This document shows, piece after piece, positions 11,679 through 22,028 of a stretch of DNA of 64,000 bases. The position numbers and the translations under genes are program-made. The notes below the pieces were generated by a model that was not told the DNA's origin, ran no database searches, and worked only from the letters and a program-made list of their open reading frames with translations. The stretch spans positions 63,176,001-63,240,000 of the forward strand of contig NC_080590.1 in the NCBI RefSeq assembly GCF_029962835.1, written 5' to 3'. This DNA comes from Magnolia sinica (Eukaryota; Streptophyta; Magnoliopsida; Magnoliales; Magnoliaceae). Numbering within the stretch: the stretch's first letter is position 1; the number at the start of each line of letters is the position of its first letter.

Positions 11679-12808
11679 CTAGTTAGATTCAAATGATGGA
11701 GCAGGAATAGATGGAGCTATCTGATGTAGTCCCTTGTTAATGAGCCTAAGGTATTTGCACATGTATTTGAATTGATGTTCCTAGGCCACATGCAGACCTT
11801 TCACCTTTTCCTCTAGGAATCTCATACGCTCATTAAAATCAGATTGTTGAAAATTTGGATCAGCCGCAGAATCAGATTCTATCTCATCAAACAAGTCATC
11901 CATATTAACATAATCAGGAGGCAAAGCATCTTCCTCTCCAGTTTCTTCAGCAGCTCCACCAGTGCCCCCATCAACTTGGCCAGGATCCAACCTCAGATTC
12001 ATCTTATTAATATTTGAATTGTTAAAGGGTAGATAGGATATGGGAGCTTCTCCAATAGGCATAACCACAAGACTATGGGTAGCTAAGATGGTAATAAGAT
12101 ATGCAAAAGGAATATTACTATGACCAGGATGGAGACGAAACTGAGTGATAATGTAACAAATAAGAGATGGAAGACATACATGAACACCAGTAACAACTGA
12201 GTGAAGTATGCAAGCCATGAAAGAAGTTAGCTCATTTTTATTACCAGACCTAGGATACACATTAGAGATGAAAAACGATGAAGAATCCTGTATCTGGGTA
12301 ACATATATTTGGAACTGAGCGCAATATAAGAGTTTCATTTAGCATTCATGTTGCATAACACTCTAGTTATCAAACGTTTTTCAAATTCAAAAGGTCTAGC
12401 CACTAAGGTAAAGATAGGTATTCCTTCATCATTCACAGGAATATCCATCAATCCAGATATCAAGTGATAGTCTACATCAACTGGACCTTATCTAGTTGAC
12501 ACAATAAAAGTTAAATTCTCAGTAGAGAAGTCAATTATACAAGCAAACATGGCCTGCGCAATGAAACGGTATGCAGGACCGCCCCAATTCAAAATGTTAG
12601 CCCATCCTACAGCTTCAAGGAGGGGAATAATATTGAAAGGACTCAAATGATTGGAGTTAACTATTCGCTCAACAATTACATTGTGGAGATAAATATCCCG
12701 CACATATTTGGGGTCTTCATCGGGTGAGCAAAGATGATGCATCGTAATTGATGTGGAACGGGAAGAAAAGGGACCACAAGAGGATCTCTTCTTATTTCTA
12801 CCTTCCAT
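11679..12808 (-). pseudogene. SIRE-1 ORF3, accessory protein between pol and 3' LTR (broken)
   Basis: The frame starts with MEGRNKKRSS (ATG at 12808) and ends with PSIPAPSFESN and TAG at 11679-11681, about 376 codons. Stops or indels occur near 12486 and 12340-12400. A Ser/Arg-rich start is followed by YVRDIYLHNVIVERIVN, FNIIPLLEAVGWANILNWGG and YPRSGNKNELTSF. The tail holds an acidic stretch (VNMDDLFDEIESDSAADPNF) and a short coiled coil near FLEEKVKGLHVA. The layout resembles the 'putative plant transposon protein' domain family; this is from memory, not a search. I see no signal peptide or clear membrane span, so an envelope role is not supported. The copy at 54698-55837 is plainly homologous. 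Confidence 0.75.
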
Positions 12809-13254
12809 AGCACAAAGAATACAAAAAATATAAGTAATACAAGAAAGGAAAGATGGGTTTCAAGGAAATCAAAAATTTTGCTAGAAACCCCAATAAACCA
12901 CCAAAAACTTTGAAATAAACTACGAAATCAAGGAAACAGAAGTGCAAAGAACCTAAATCCATAAGGAAAATGAAAAAGATGCACTAACCATGACGGAATC
13001 GAAGGTGGGTTCGACTGGTCATGGTAGGGCTAGTTGGGGAAGATGAAAAAATGGAGGAAAAAAAGTTTTTTGCATAATAAAAAGCCTTAAACCTGAGCAA
13101 CTCGACTAGTCGAGTATATACTTAATCGGTCGTGCCATGACTGGTTGAGCGTGTACTCGACTGGTCGTGCACCTCATAAATTTTACATTTTTCCATATTT
13201 TTGATATTGCCAAAAAATTAAACATGCAATATAGTATAAATAAACACAAGCAAT
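12809..13254 (-). promoter_or_regulatory. SIRE-1 pol-ORF3 spacer with palindrome array and TATA-like site
   Basis: No gene lies between the RNase H end and ORF3. On the minus strand four palindrome-like units run from about 13172 to 13098 (ACGACCAGTCGAG, TCAACCAGTCATG, ACGACCGATTAAG, CTCGACTAGTCGAG). They are followed by TTTTTATTATGC near 13073-13084 and pyrimidine-rich stretches to about 13036, with one more unit (ATGACCAGTCGAACC) near 13010-13024. The TATA-like site lies about 270 bp before the ORF3 ATG. The arrangement mirrors the LTR promoter, so an internal promoter is proposed. Confidence 0.5.
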
Positions 13255-14830
13255 TCAGATCATATTGCACATACCCATATCCAATTTTAATTTAGCAAAC
13301 CTGTTTTTCTCAAGCGGTTTTCTAAAAATGTCTGCAAGTTGATTTTCACTCTGAATATAATCCAAAGAAATAATCTTATCTTCTATTAATTCATGAATAT
13401 AATGATATCTAATGTCAATATGCTTAGTTTGTAAATGCCAAATTGGATTTCCAGAAATGTTAATTGTGCTAGAATTATCGCAATACAACACTATAGAATC
13501 TTGTGCAAATCCATAATCACTTAACATCCTCTTCATCCACACAAGCTGGGTGCATGCATTACCGGCTGTAATATACTCAGCTTTAGCAGTGAAAAGTGAT
13601 ACAGAACTCTGTTTCTTACTATGTCATGAAACTAGATAGTTTCCGACATAAAAACATCCACCACTGGTAGACTTCCGGTCATCAATATTACCAGCCCAAT
13701 TAGCATCCGAATAACCAGCTAATTGAACATTAGTATCATGAGGATACCAAAGGCCAAGTTTTGCCAAACTTGTGACATATCTCAAAATGTGCTTTACAAC
13801 AATCAGGTGGGACTCTTTAGGGTCCGATTGATATTTAGCACAGATTCCTACACTGAATGCAATATCAGGTCGACTCGAAGTTAAATATAATAAATTACCT
13901 ATCATGCTGCGATACAACTTAAGATCTACACTTTTACCTGTCGAATCCTTGGAGAGTTTAAGTGTCGTACTCATAGGAGTATCAAAATTTTTACCGCTCT
14001 CAAAACTAAACTTTTTCACCAAGTTTAGAGCGCATTTGGTTTGAGAGATAAAGAACCCATCAACAAGCTATTTTACTTGCAAACCTAAGAAATAGTTCAA
14101 TTCTTCAATCATGCTCATTTTAAATTTGGACTTCATTAAATCTGCAAACTCAATAGTCATGTTAGAATAGGTAGATCTATAGATAATGTCATCAACATAT
14201 ATCTGTACTATCAGTATGTGATCATTGTGTTTCTTTACAAAAAGTGTCTTATCAACCCTCCCCATTATAAAGTTATGACTTAGTAAAAACTAGTCAATTT
14301 CTCGTATCATGCCCTGAGAGCTTGTTTTAATCCATAGAGTGCCTTTTGCAGGCGATAAACATGATCAGTATGTTTAGGGTCTTTAAAACCAATAGGTTGT
14401 TCTACATATACTTCATCATGTAGATCACCGTTTAAGAAAGCACTCTTAACATCCATTTGATAAATTTTGAATTTTTTGTAACAAGCAATGGATATGAACA
14501 GTCTAATAGATTCAAGACGAGCTACTAGGGTAAAAGTTTTATCATAATCAATACATTCTATCTGAGTGTACCCTTGTACAACCAATCTAGCCTTCTTTCT
14601 TATAATATTACCAAGTTTATCTGACTTATTTTTAAAAATCTATTTAGTTCCAATAATGTGTTTATCATTAAGTCTAGGAACTATGTACCATACGTCATTC
14701 CTTACGAATTGATTAAGCTCATCTTGTATAGCCACTATCTAGTTTTCATCAGCAAGTGCTTCTTTTACGTTGGCCGGCTCAATCTGGTATGTGAAGCACA
14801 CATAATTACAAATGTTTTCTAATTATCTAT
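13255..14830 (-). pseudogene. SIRE-1 reverse transcriptase and RNase H (broken)
   Basis: Reading leftward, the Copia RT shows the palm phrases MDVKSAFLNGDLHDEVYVEQ and LQKALYGLKQALRA, then the catalytic box IYVDDIIYRST near 14190-14220 with both aspartates intact. RNase H follows, with LAGYSDANWAGNIDDRKSTS near 13670-13730 and the C-terminal HIDIRYHYIHELIEDKIISL near 13360-13420. The domain ends at about 13255. At least four frame breaks split it (near 14300, 14050, 13620 and 13550), several being stops at expected Gln or Trp codons. Reverse transcription by this copy is not possible as it stands. Confidence 0.9.
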
Positions 14831-16290
14831 GTGTGCGCATACCAGTGAGAGGGTTCCCAAGTATTTGATCAGCTGGATAGTCTTTAACTAACCACAGTTC
14901 AGTGTCATTTGACTAGATGAAGAGTCTGGTTTATCAAACAAAGAGACTTCATCATCTTCTGAACTTGAGATGGGTGTATTCAAGTGATCATCTATAACTA
15001 CATTAATGGACTCCTGAATTACACTAGTCCTTTGTTGAGAACATGATACGCTACTATTTAGCGTATATCCTAGGAAAATACCCTCGTCACTCTTAGTGTC
15101 AAATTTTCCTAGATTTTCTCGATCACGTAGAATATAGCATTTGCTCCAAAAACTCAAAAGTATTTGACTGTTGGTTTATTATCGAACCATAGTTCATATG
15201 CGGTCTTATTATTTGACTTTCTAGTATAAACATAGTTAATAATATAACAAGCCGTGTTCACTACTTCAGCCCAAAGATTTTTAGGAAGTTTCATGTTGTT
15301 TAACATCACATTAGCCATTTCTTGAGGCACACGATTTTTTCTTTCAACAACTCCATTGTGTTGAGGTGTCTTAGGAGCAGAAAATTCATGTGATATACCA
15401 TGATCACTCAGAACTTTTCAAAACTGCTATTGTCAAATTCAGAACCATGATCACTAAGGATTTTAAAGACATGTGATTCCTTCTCTGTTTGGATACGCTT
15501 GAGTACCCTTTTCACTTCATCGAGAGTTTTAGATTTCTCTCTCATAAAAACTACCCGTGTATACCTGGTAAAATCATCTATTATTACCAAAATATATTTC
15601 TTACCACCTTGACTCTCTATTCTAGTAGGCCCAATGAGATCCATGTGGAGGAGTTCAAGAGGTTTGGATGTGGTACTGGAGTTCACTTTCTTGTGAGCAC
15701 TCCTAGTTTATTTCTTAATCTGACATTCGCCACAAATTTTATCCAATTTCTTAATCTTAGGTAGACCTCTTATTACTTCACCTTTGCTCAGTCTATAAAG
15801 ACTACAGTAGTGTACATGTCCTTGGTGATTATGCCATAAATCGGTCTCATCGGTTTGGACCATGTAACACGATAACTTAGACGAGCTTGAATCACTGACT
15901 ATATAGTAGTTCTCAAATGTTCTATGACTAGTTAATATCACAGAACCGTTCTCATTAGAAATCTCACACCCTTGGTTGGTAAATTTGACGCTATGTTTAT
16001 TATCACAAATTTGAGAAATGCTTAGGAGATTATGTTTAAGACCTTTTACAAATAAAACATTCTCAAATAGAGGAAGATTAAAGAGTTGAACTGTACCTTG
16101 GCCAAAAATTCTGCAGTTGGTGCCATCACCAAATGTGACTGAATCATCAGTCATATGTTTGAGATTGGTGAACAAATCTGTCACTTATCATGTGTCTAGA
16201 GCAACCATTGTCTAGGTATCACTTTGATTGACTCGAAGCCTTGAAAGTGGTGTGGGTAACCAGACAAGCAACCTTAGGGACCCATTTCAT
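14831..16290 (-). pseudogene. SIRE-1 protease and integrase (broken)
   Basis: The protease motif reads YLDNGCSRHM near 16190-16220; the usual DSG is DNG, and the Trp before it is a stop. The GAG-pre-integrase zinc segment (DLWHNHQGHVHYCSLYRLSK, then CGECQIKK) spans about 15708-15850. Integrase follows with LLHMDLIGPTR (first Asp), KILSDHGSEFD (second Asp) and NGVVERKNRV (Glu, near 15340-15360). The DDE triad can still be read despite a stop and frame changes near 15410. A serine- and acid-rich linker to RT occupies 14888-15157. Confidence 0.85.
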
Positions 16291-18029
16291 TACTGTTTTG
16301 GATTTTGGAGTATAGTTGGTTTTTCTATGCTTATAGTTGTTATACATTCTATCATTTGAGTTAGATTTTAGAAGCTCCTTGAGTAAATCAACAATTTTCT
16401 CAGCTAAGGGGTTATGATTCTGATTTCTATAATTGATATGGTTGCTTTTAGATTTCATAGCCTAAAAAGTTTTAGAAATTTTAAAACTATTTTGATTCAG
16501 ACTTTTCCCTTTTGAGTTAAAGGACTCCCCTTTAACAAACTTAGGAGTGGACTTACTTTTAAGCAGTGTATTCTTATCGTAGCGCAGACCAGATCTATTG
16601 TCACATTTCCTTGATCTGGTTAGCAGTCTTTCTAGTTTAGGATCGCCCTGGGCATACCTCCAAGTATCCTTCAAACTCAAGAGAGGAGATTTCTAGTTTT
16701 AGTTTTTCATTTTCTGATTTAAGGTTTTCAACTTGGGATGTTTCGAAATCTAAATCACACTTAGCTTTTTCAAAACAATCAGAAAATTGTGATTTTTCTA
16801 AAACTAAGTTATCAAAAATTTCTTTTAACTTTAAAAACTTTTCTTTTTTAAGTTTTAGTTTTATACCTATGTTGCAACTTTCCCTTATAGGGCATTATAG
16901 GCATCTTGTAAATCATTATCATTTTCAGGGTCACTTCTCAGATTTTCATCATAAGTTGAATTACAACTGTCTGAGGAAGTGACTTTGGCTAGAGTCATTA
17001 TGGTTTTGACCTCATTAGTAGACTCGGGTTCAGAATCACCAGACTCAGAAGAAGCTTCAGAGAAAGATGACTCATCCCATGTGGCCAACATACCTTTCTT
17101 CTTAGGTTTGTCCCTTTGTGGACATTTGTTTACCAGATGCCCGCATTCATGGCAGTTGAAACACTGGATGTCTTTAATAGATTTTCAAGTTTTAGATCTA
17201 GTCCTTTTCTTTTCAGAAGGTTTTTGAAAATCTACCCTCTTTTGCCTTTGAAAATTTTATAAAACTTCTTGGCTAATAGTGTCATATTATCTTCAAAATT
17301 TTCACAAGCAGAATTACTAGCTCTGTGATGAGAAATATTTTTAGAAGACTTAAGGGATAAGGACTTACCTTTAGGAGCCTTAAATTTTAACTCGTAGGTT
17401 TGTAAAGAACCAACAAGCTCTTCAACCCTCATATTATCCATATCACGAAGTTCCTGAATGGTGATGACCTTAGAATTGAACCTATCAGGCAATGAGCGCA
17501 ATATCTTTACACAAACTTTTCTTTCTAGGATACTATCACCAAGACCCCACATAGAGTTGACTATGTCATTTAATTTAGTATAGAAGTCTATGAAAGTTTC
17601 ACTTTCTTCTATATGTATCTCCTCAAACCGAGTGGTGAGGATTTAAAGTTTAGATTTCTTGACAATAGTCGTACCCTCGTGTGTCATTTATAGAATATCT
17701 CGGGCTTACTTTACAGTATCACAAGATATAATTCTTTTGAATTCATCCGGTGATAGTGCGCAAGTGATTGCATTTAAAGCCTTTGCATTGGCACTACTCT
17801 CATTTTTCTAAAGTGCGGTCCACAAAAAATAAGGTGTAACATTAACAGATTTAATTCCATCAGTGCCTTGAACTTCAGTCGTGGGTAGGTTCTATCTAGT
17901 CACTGTGGCTTGCCACACGCTCTCATCTATGGACCTTAAAAAGATCCTCATTTTGGCTTCCTAATAGGCATAATTGAAGCTATCAAAAGGTAGAGGCCTA
18001 GTAATTAAGAGGCTATCAAAATTTGACAT
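16219..18029 (-). pseudogene. SIRE-1 gag (broken)
   Basis: Translation would begin at the ATG at 18027-18029 (MSNFDSL), just inside the primer site. The capsid-like part has INPUT phrases shared with SIRE-2, such as ALNAITCALSPDEFKRIIS and NSMWGLGDSILERKVCVK, but stops interrupt it at several Trp codons between 17600 and 18000. The zinc knuckle is near 17100-17175 with CHECGHL as its core. A Ser/Glu-rich stretch and a Lys/Ser-rich C-terminal segment (PKFVKGESFNSKGKSLNQNS near 16470-16530) follow. It is slightly more damaged than the sister copy at 49510. Confidence 0.85.
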
Positions 18030-18086
18030 CTTATAAGCTCAGATCGATTAGCTTAGGAAGTTAATCCAAATAAAAAAGAGCTATTA

Positions 18087-18099
18087 GGCTCTGATACCA
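18087..18099 (-). promoter_or_regulatory. SIRE-1 primer binding site (initiator Met tRNA)
   Basis: The minus strand reads TGGTATCAGAGCC two bases inside the 5' LTR. This is the standard complement to the 3' end of plant initiator tRNA-Met used by Copia elements, and it fixes the element's orientation. Confidence 0.95.
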
Positions 18100-18101
18100 C
18101 T

Positions 18102-19942
18102 TGAAAAGGCCAATCTAAACATCTTAGGAGGCGAAGGGTGAATAGGACTATGCTAAATTTAAAAATAAATATGGAATATAAAGATAGATAGCACAATCAA
18201 AAAGGAAAAAAGCACAAGTAAATAGCAACCTCAAATGTACTAGTCTTGAGAGGTTGATACAAACTTAGTTCTAAGGACAACCTAACACCAAAAACCAAAG
18301 GCTTATGGTAGGTCAACCTTACTAGAACATTTGTAAGTATAAAAAACCCAAACCAATAAAGAGGCAAAGAAAATAAACTAAGTTATTACAACATTCACCA
18401 CAAGTGCATAAAATAAGTTACACCATTCACTACAAATGCTCAAAGTAAATTACAACATTCACACACATAAGCAAATCCAAACATCCTCCACAACTCCAGG
18501 AATTATAATGGTTCGTTTGTGTATACATCAACTGTTAGAAAACGGCCACACAACTACTCTACTCTTAATATCTACACCCACGGGATATTGGCTTTCACTA
18601 TGAAAAAGGCTTTTGAAGCTTCACCTTAAAACATTCATAATTGTGTCTTTAGTTGGGCTTACACAATTACAAAAATCCCACACTTTAAGATTTTCTGGAT
18701 TACCTCAGACAAAACTAAAAATGAGATTTTCCTGACACAACCTCACAAACCAGAAAAGATATACAAAATATAAATAGTACTTATCTGAAAATTCTCCTTC
18801 TGAAGAAGCCCGGTACAACCAATTCGATGTGGACGAAGATGTTCAATATTCAGTCTCATAGATGAAAAGGTTCTAGTTCTAAATAATTTTTAATTAAATC
18901 AACCTGGGCTAGCTTGATTTGATTTTAATCTCAAGAAAGGGTAAAACACAAATTCCTTCTTTAATATAAGATTAGAATGAGGATCACAAAATTAAATTAC
19001 AAAAGCTAATAAAAAGAATCTAAAATGAGCACAATATCGCTTAATAAATTCATAAACTTATCTCTTAGAGTGATGTCTTGATTTAGGTTAGAATGAATAA
19101 AAAAACTCTGAAATTCATTCTCTATTTATAAGTGAAAATACCGTTCACTTGATTGGTCTAAGGGTCAGTTCGACTGGTCGAAAGACCAACCATATTTTAA
19201 AATTTTTGACGTGATAAGATAAGATCATTACTCGACTGGTCGAGTAGCCTGCTCGACTGGTCGAGTAGGATAAGAAAAGCTTATTGGACTTTAAGTTAAG
19301 CATTGCACGATCGGTCGAGCACTGTTCACTCGACTGGTCGAGTAGTCTCCAGGACTGATCGAGAGTCCAATAGAAAATTTTAAAAATTTGTAACAAACCT
19401 TGGACTGGTTGAGAAAACTCTTAAACTGGTCAAGCCAGAACTTGGACTAGTCGAACAAGGACTAAGACTAGTCGAGAAAATGACTTATAAATTTATGAAA
19501 TGACCCACATAAAATATACAATGAATATGACTCAACCTATGGTCAATCTAGGGTCATCCATATCTTGTTTGTGAGTTAAAATAATTGAAACATCATTTGC
19601 TTCAGAACCTTGATTTCTTGTAATACATGTAGCTTGAGTTCGATCTCTTGAACATGAGCTTGAGTTACGCTTGAGTTCTTAAGTCTTTAGCGTACAATAT
19701 TTGAACTTCCAGCTTGAACTTGAGTTCTTGTGCCTTAGTTCTTAAATTTGAGCTTGAAACCATGAACTTTAACAATCTTCTCTTTAACTTGAAAATGTAG
19801 GCAAGTTCGATGAAGATGCAGACAACTTTAAAATTCACGAACCTAATCAATTCAATTGAAAGTTTGATACAAATTGTAAATGGTTTGGCACAACAAAATT
19901 TGACAACACTTCAGGTGCTAGATTTACACTATAACATTTACA
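18102..19942 (-). repeat. SIRE-1 5' LTR
   Basis: This uninterrupted LTR of 1841 bp begins TGAAAAGG and ends CATTTACA in + orientation, so on the minus strand it is TGTAAATG...CCTTTTCA. It aligns along its whole length with the interrupted copy at 4888-11209. It borders the primer site on one side and the ATTAT target copy on the other. A 61-codon frame at 19665-19850 is only the TTGAGCTTGAG repeat. Confidence 0.95.
19133..19475 (-). promoter_or_regulatory. SIRE-1 5' LTR promoter: TATA box with palindrome array
   Basis: Minus-strand TATAAATA lies at 19133-19140. The array begins 6-15 bp upstream of it and runs to about 19475. It includes three clean CTCGACTGGTCGAG copies (near 19231, 19252 and 19331) and about seven degenerate ones. 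Compared with the 3' LTR array, some units have been lost and others changed at single bases, so the array evolves quickly while its place before the TATA box is kept. Confidence 0.65.
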
Positions 19943-19947
19943 ATTAT

Positions 19948-20896
19948 CCCGTCAAAATATGATGCCCTCGAACCCCATTCTGATCATTAAAGCATTTGAT
20001 TGCTGGGGCATCGATTTCATGGGACCATTCCCCCAATCCTTTGGAAATTTATATATTTTGCTTGCCGTAGACTATGTCACTAAATGGGTTGAAGCGATTT
20101 TGTGTCGGAACAATGACCATCAAACGGTCATTAAGTTTTTAAAAGAGAACATCATTTCCCGGTTCAAAACGCCTCGAGCCATCATTAGTGATGGGGGCTC
20201 ATATTTTTGTAATAGACCATTTGCAAACTTAATGAAGAAATATGGCATCTTTCACAAGGTGAGTACTCCATATCACCCACAAATAAGTGGGCAAGCTGAG
20301 ATTTCAAATAGGGAGAACAAACACATTTTGGAGAAAACAATTAACCCTGATCGAAAGGATTGGCCAATCCGATTGACCGATGTTGTATGGGCTTACTGTA
20401 GTGTATTTAAAACCCCTATTGGAATGTCTCCCTTTAGACTTGTCTATGGGAAGGCTTGCCACTTGCCTGTTGAGTTGGAACATAGGGCTTACTGGGTGAT
20501 TAAAAATCTAAACTTCAATTTAGACAACGCTCGTTGCGCAAACTACAATTAAATGAACTCGAGGAGATTCAGAATGACGCATACAAGAACTCGAGAATTT
20601 ACAAGGACAGGATGAAGGTGTTCCATGACAGGAACATCCTTTGGAAATCATTCTTAGTTGGTCAAAAAGTCCTTTTGTACAATTCTCGGTTACATCTTTT
20701 TCCGGATAAACTCCGATCTCGTTGGACCGGTCCTTTCACTGTTACTAATGTCTATCCTCATGGGGCCATCGAGATAAAGAATCTAAACAATGGCAATATT
20801 TTTAAACTAAATGGACATCAGTTGAATCCATTTGTTGAGAAATTTGATTCAGAGGATATATCCACACCTTTGATTGATCCTGTTTACCAGGATTGA
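19948..20896 (+). pseudogene. Athila-A integrase core and C-terminus
   Basis: The frame resumes directly after the target-site copy. [12 protein letters not shown] carries the first catalytic Asp, IISDGGSYF the second (near 20190), and [19 protein letters not shown] the Glu (near 20290-20340), so the DDE triad is complete. One frameshift near 20530-20550 separates this from the C-terminal domain, which has [19 protein letters not shown] and [19 protein letters not shown], a GPY/F-type module, and ends IDPVYQD at 20896. No chromodomain follows. Apart from the frameshift and the Copia insertion upstream, this part is well kept. Confidence 0.9.
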
Positions 20897-22028
20897 CTTC
20901 CTAGTCTAACGGAGGTATAGTTAAGTTTCTTGCTTTCATAGAATTTAAGATTAGGATAGTTTGCTTCCGCTGTTTTAGGATAGTTTGGTTTCCGTTTGTT
21001 TAGGATAGTTTGCTTTTCGGTTGTTTAATTCTTATGCTAACCCGCATTCACACTGAGATCGTTTGGAAAAAGCCTCAAAATTCCTTCATTAGGTACTATC
21101 TTTCCATCACTTCTCCTTTAATTACGTTGTCTCTTTTACAAATCATGCTTATTTCTTTTACATTGAGGACAATGTATATTTTAGGTTGGGGATGGGAGAT
21201 TAGGTAAACTAACTAGTGTTTTCACAGTTTTGAGTAAAATTTGAAAAAATTTCAATTTTTATCTGTTTAGAAGGAATGAATTGTGTACTTAAGAATACTT
21301 TGAGTATGATAAGATAGAGATTGAATTTTAAATTACTGAAGTCTAGTCATCTAAGTAATTTATCACCTAAGTACTTGCGCTCAATTAATTAAGAGGAAGT
21401 TTGAATATCATGTTAAATCACAAAACACAGTCAATATGTCTTCTATGAGATATACTAGAAGTTCTGGTTGTTAGTATGTGAATCGTTGATAGATACGAGA
21501 ATCTAGTCTAGAGAATTTTATCCACCTTAAAAGAAAAAAAAGAACCAGTTAAAAAACAGGAGATCGACAGAGAGGTCATGCAAAAGAATGAAAAGAATGT
21601 AAAAGAATGCAAAAATAAAAAGAATTAATAAAAACTAACCGTCGATATAAAATTAAAAACTGGAAAAAGAGGGAAAAGGGGATAAGTTCGGAATTAGTAC
21701 TTGAATTTTCAACCAATCTGAATATGGTAAACATGGCTAACATGATGAATTGATAGTATTATTATGGAAGTAAGATGATTTTCACTAAGCACATTAAAAA
21801 ATTTGATATGCGAATTATGCTCTGACTTAATGCATAAAGAACTTATTTGATTGATTACTTATGTGATTCATCTCTATGTCTTCAAAATCTCATTTTCTCA
21901 TCTTGAGGCTACTCATTCATACTTGATTACACAAAAGATTATTTTTTGAAAATGGTTTGAACATTATGCATTGAAGTTCATTTTTCACATACTTTGCTTG
22001 GGAGTAACAAAATGCTGGTTGAGGATTG
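20897..22028 (+). other. Athila-A 3' untranslated region
   Basis: No gene is visible. The stretch holds a three-copy tandem repeat (20950-21025), the inverted repeat ACATTGAGGACAATGT at 21160-21175 followed by TTTTAGGTTGGGGATGGGAG, an A-rich stretch near 21525-21670, and finally AAATGCTGGTTGAGGATTG, a weakened polypurine tract touching the LTR. The same order (inverted repeat, GGTTGGGG, about 0.9 kb spacer, second purine tract, LTR) is seen in Athila-B and Athila-D. Confidence 0.7.
20950..21025 (+). repeat. Short tandem repeat, about 3 copies of 24-26 bp
   Basis: Three copies of TTAGGATAGTTTGSTT followed by a variable CCG/CGG-containing tail lie just after the integrase stop. I did not find them in Athila-B or Athila-D, so they look like a local expansion. 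Confidence 0.7.

Larger units (their letters stand above)
4888..19942 (-). mobile_element. SIRE-1: SIRE-type Ty1/Copia element with a third ORF, split by a solo LTR
   Basis: In + orientation the element begins TGAAAAGG and ends CATTTACA, with ATTGT before (4883-4887) and ATTAT after (19943-19947), a target duplication with one change. On the minus strand the order is 5' LTR (18102-19942), primer site, gag, protease, integrase, RT, RNase H, then ORF3, polypurine tract and 3' LTR. IN before RT is Copia. The large gag, 1.8 kb LTRs and an extra gene after pol fit the SIRE/Maximus lineage. Without the 4.4 kb inner insertion it is about 10.6 kb. Coding regions contain many stops, often where Trp or Gln is expected. 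Confidence 0.9.

Noticed and set aside
11679..12808. ORF3 as a retroviral-type envelope gene
   Set aside because: No signal peptide, no membrane anchor and no fusion-type segment seen; the sequence looks like an intracellular protein with acidic and coiled-coil parts.
18087..18099. tRNA-like sequence at primer sites
   Set aside because: Only 12-18 bases complementary to tRNA 3' ends; there is no tRNA gene in the window.
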